From: an uncultured Aquimonas sp.
Lineage (GTDB): Bacteria > Pseudomonadota > Gammaproteobacteria > Xanthomonadales > Xanthomonadaceae
Length of the DNA: 7,143 nt
NCBI GenBank assembly: GCA_946481615.1
Contig: CAMLOR010000168.1
Location: 1 to 7,143, forward strand
Direction: 5' to 3'
In this document: positions 6,489-7,143 of the stretch, one piece after another
How the letters are laid out: the number at the start of each line of letters is the position of its first letter
How positions within the stretch are numbered: position 1 is the stretch's first letter
Program-made: the position numbers and the translations under genes
Notes under the pieces: generated by a model
What the model was told of the DNA's origin: nothing
Databases searched by the model: none
The model's input: only the letters and a program-made list of their open reading frames with translations

Positions 6489-7143
6489 GTGTCGTCGAGT
6501 TCCGCCGCGCCCTCGCAGCTGTATCTGCCCAAGCTCGTCACCGTGCTGCGGCAGGGTTACGGCTGGGGCGATCTGCGGGCCGACGCCTTCGCCGGGATCA
6601 CGGTGGCGATCGTCGCGCTGCCGCTGGCGATGGCCCTGGCGATCGCCTCGGGCACCACGCCGGAAAAAGGCCTGCATACGGCGATCGTCGCCGGATTCCT
6701 GATCTCCGCGCTGGGCGGCTCGCGCGTGCAGATCGGCGGGCCGACGGCCGCGTTCATCCCGGTCGTGTTCAACGTGATCGAGCGCTTCGGCTACGAAGGC
6801 CTGATCCTGTGCACCCTGCTGGCCGGCCTGATGCTGATCGCGGCGGGCCTGATGCGCCTGGGCACGTTGATGAAGTACATGCCGCAGCCGGTGGTGACGG
6901 GGTTCACCGCCGGCATCGCGGTGACGATCTTCACCAGCCAGGTGAAGGATCTGCTCGGCCTGCCGATCGAAAAGCTGCCGGGCGAATTCGTCGCGAAATG
7001 GGAGCTTTACTTCGCGCACCTCGGCGACACCAGCCCGGCCAGCCTCGGCCTGGCACTGGGTTGCCTCGCGCTGATCCTGGCGGTCCGCCGCTGGCGGCCG
7101 CAGTGGCCGGGCTTCCTGATCGCGGTGGTGGCGGGCTCGCTGG
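6489..7143 (+). CDS. SulP-family inorganic anion transporter, 5' part
   Basis: The first 218 residues of an inner-membrane carrier of the SulP/SLC26 family are present; family members are usually about 500-570 residues, so the rest, including any C-terminal STAS domain, lies beyond the window. Membrane segments are visible at about 33-53, 64-78, 80-96, 103-121, 134-150, 184-199 and from 207. Family features are GITVAIVALPLAMALAIASG in the first segment, then GLHTAIVAGFLISALGGSRVQ leading into IGGPTAAF (82-89), and MPQPVVTGFTAGIAV (131-145). Substrates of the family include sulfate, bicarbonate and dicarboxylates; which applies here cannot be read from this part. GTG 6489 is chosen because TAG at 6480-6482 closes the frame and the next in-frame candidate, GTG 6543, would remove 18 residues. 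Only a distant AGG (6473-6475, 13 bases away) precedes it, so initiation may depend on translation of the lipoprotein gene ending 25 bases upstream. Confidence 0.93.
   Translation, partial: MSSSSAAPSQLYLPKLVTVLRQGYGWGDLRADAFAGITVAIVALPLAMALAIASGTTPEKGLHTAIVAGFLISALGGSRVQIGGPTAAFIPVVFNVIERFGYEGLILCTLLAGLMLIAAGLMRLGTLMKYMPQPVVTGFTAGIAVTIFTSQVKDLLGLPIEKLPGEFVAKWELYFAHLGDTSPASLGLALGCLALILAVRRWRPQWPGFLIAVVAGSL

Overview
The window is GC-rich DNA with strong G/C preference at third codon positions. It carries six genes, all on the + strand, packed with short gaps or overlaps. The protein sequences (MnmG, a catalytic-core PutA, an outer-membrane-type lipoprotein, a SulP carrier) and the style of the putative promoters suggest a GC-rich gammaproteobacterium, most plausibly of the Xanthomonadales/Lysobacterales. 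This placement is inference from general sequence character and was not tested by any search.

Layout. Positions 1-305 hold no convincing gene; they contain GC-rich inverted repeats and the upstream region of mnmG. mnmG (306-2183) encodes the FAD-dependent half of the MnmE/MnmG tRNA wobble-uridine modification enzyme. Its stop overlaps the GTG start of a gene for a small nucleotidyltransferase-fold protein (2180-2710) resembling the AbiEii/MNT type. That gene in turn overlaps by 11 bases an unrecognised 54-residue acidic ORF (2700-2864) with a good ribosome binding site. A likely promoter for putA sits just after the stop of the small ORF. putA (2881-6024) encodes a 1047-residue bifunctional proline dehydrogenase / L-glutamate-gamma-semialdehyde dehydrogenase without the N-terminal DNA-binding domain. 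After 19 bases comes a 139-residue lipoprotein gene (6044-6463), again with a promoter-like element almost touching its start codon. After a further 25 bases comes the 5' part of a SulP-family anion transporter gene (6489 to the window end).

How the genes fit together. mnmG, the nucleotidyltransferase and the 54-residue ORF look translationally coupled and form one unit. putA probably starts a new transcript. The lipoprotein and the SulP transporter may be read from their own promoter or by read-through from putA. No functional link between proline catabolism, the lipoprotein and anion transport is evident.

Most of the window is ordinary housekeeping and metabolic sequence. The points most worth a second look are the coupled nucleotidyltransferase/small acidic protein pair behind mnmG, and two similar promoter-like elements placed so close to start codons that putA and the lipoprotein gene may be expressed from leaderless or nearly leaderless mRNAs. 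No phage, insertion sequence, CRISPR, tRNA or rRNA was seen.
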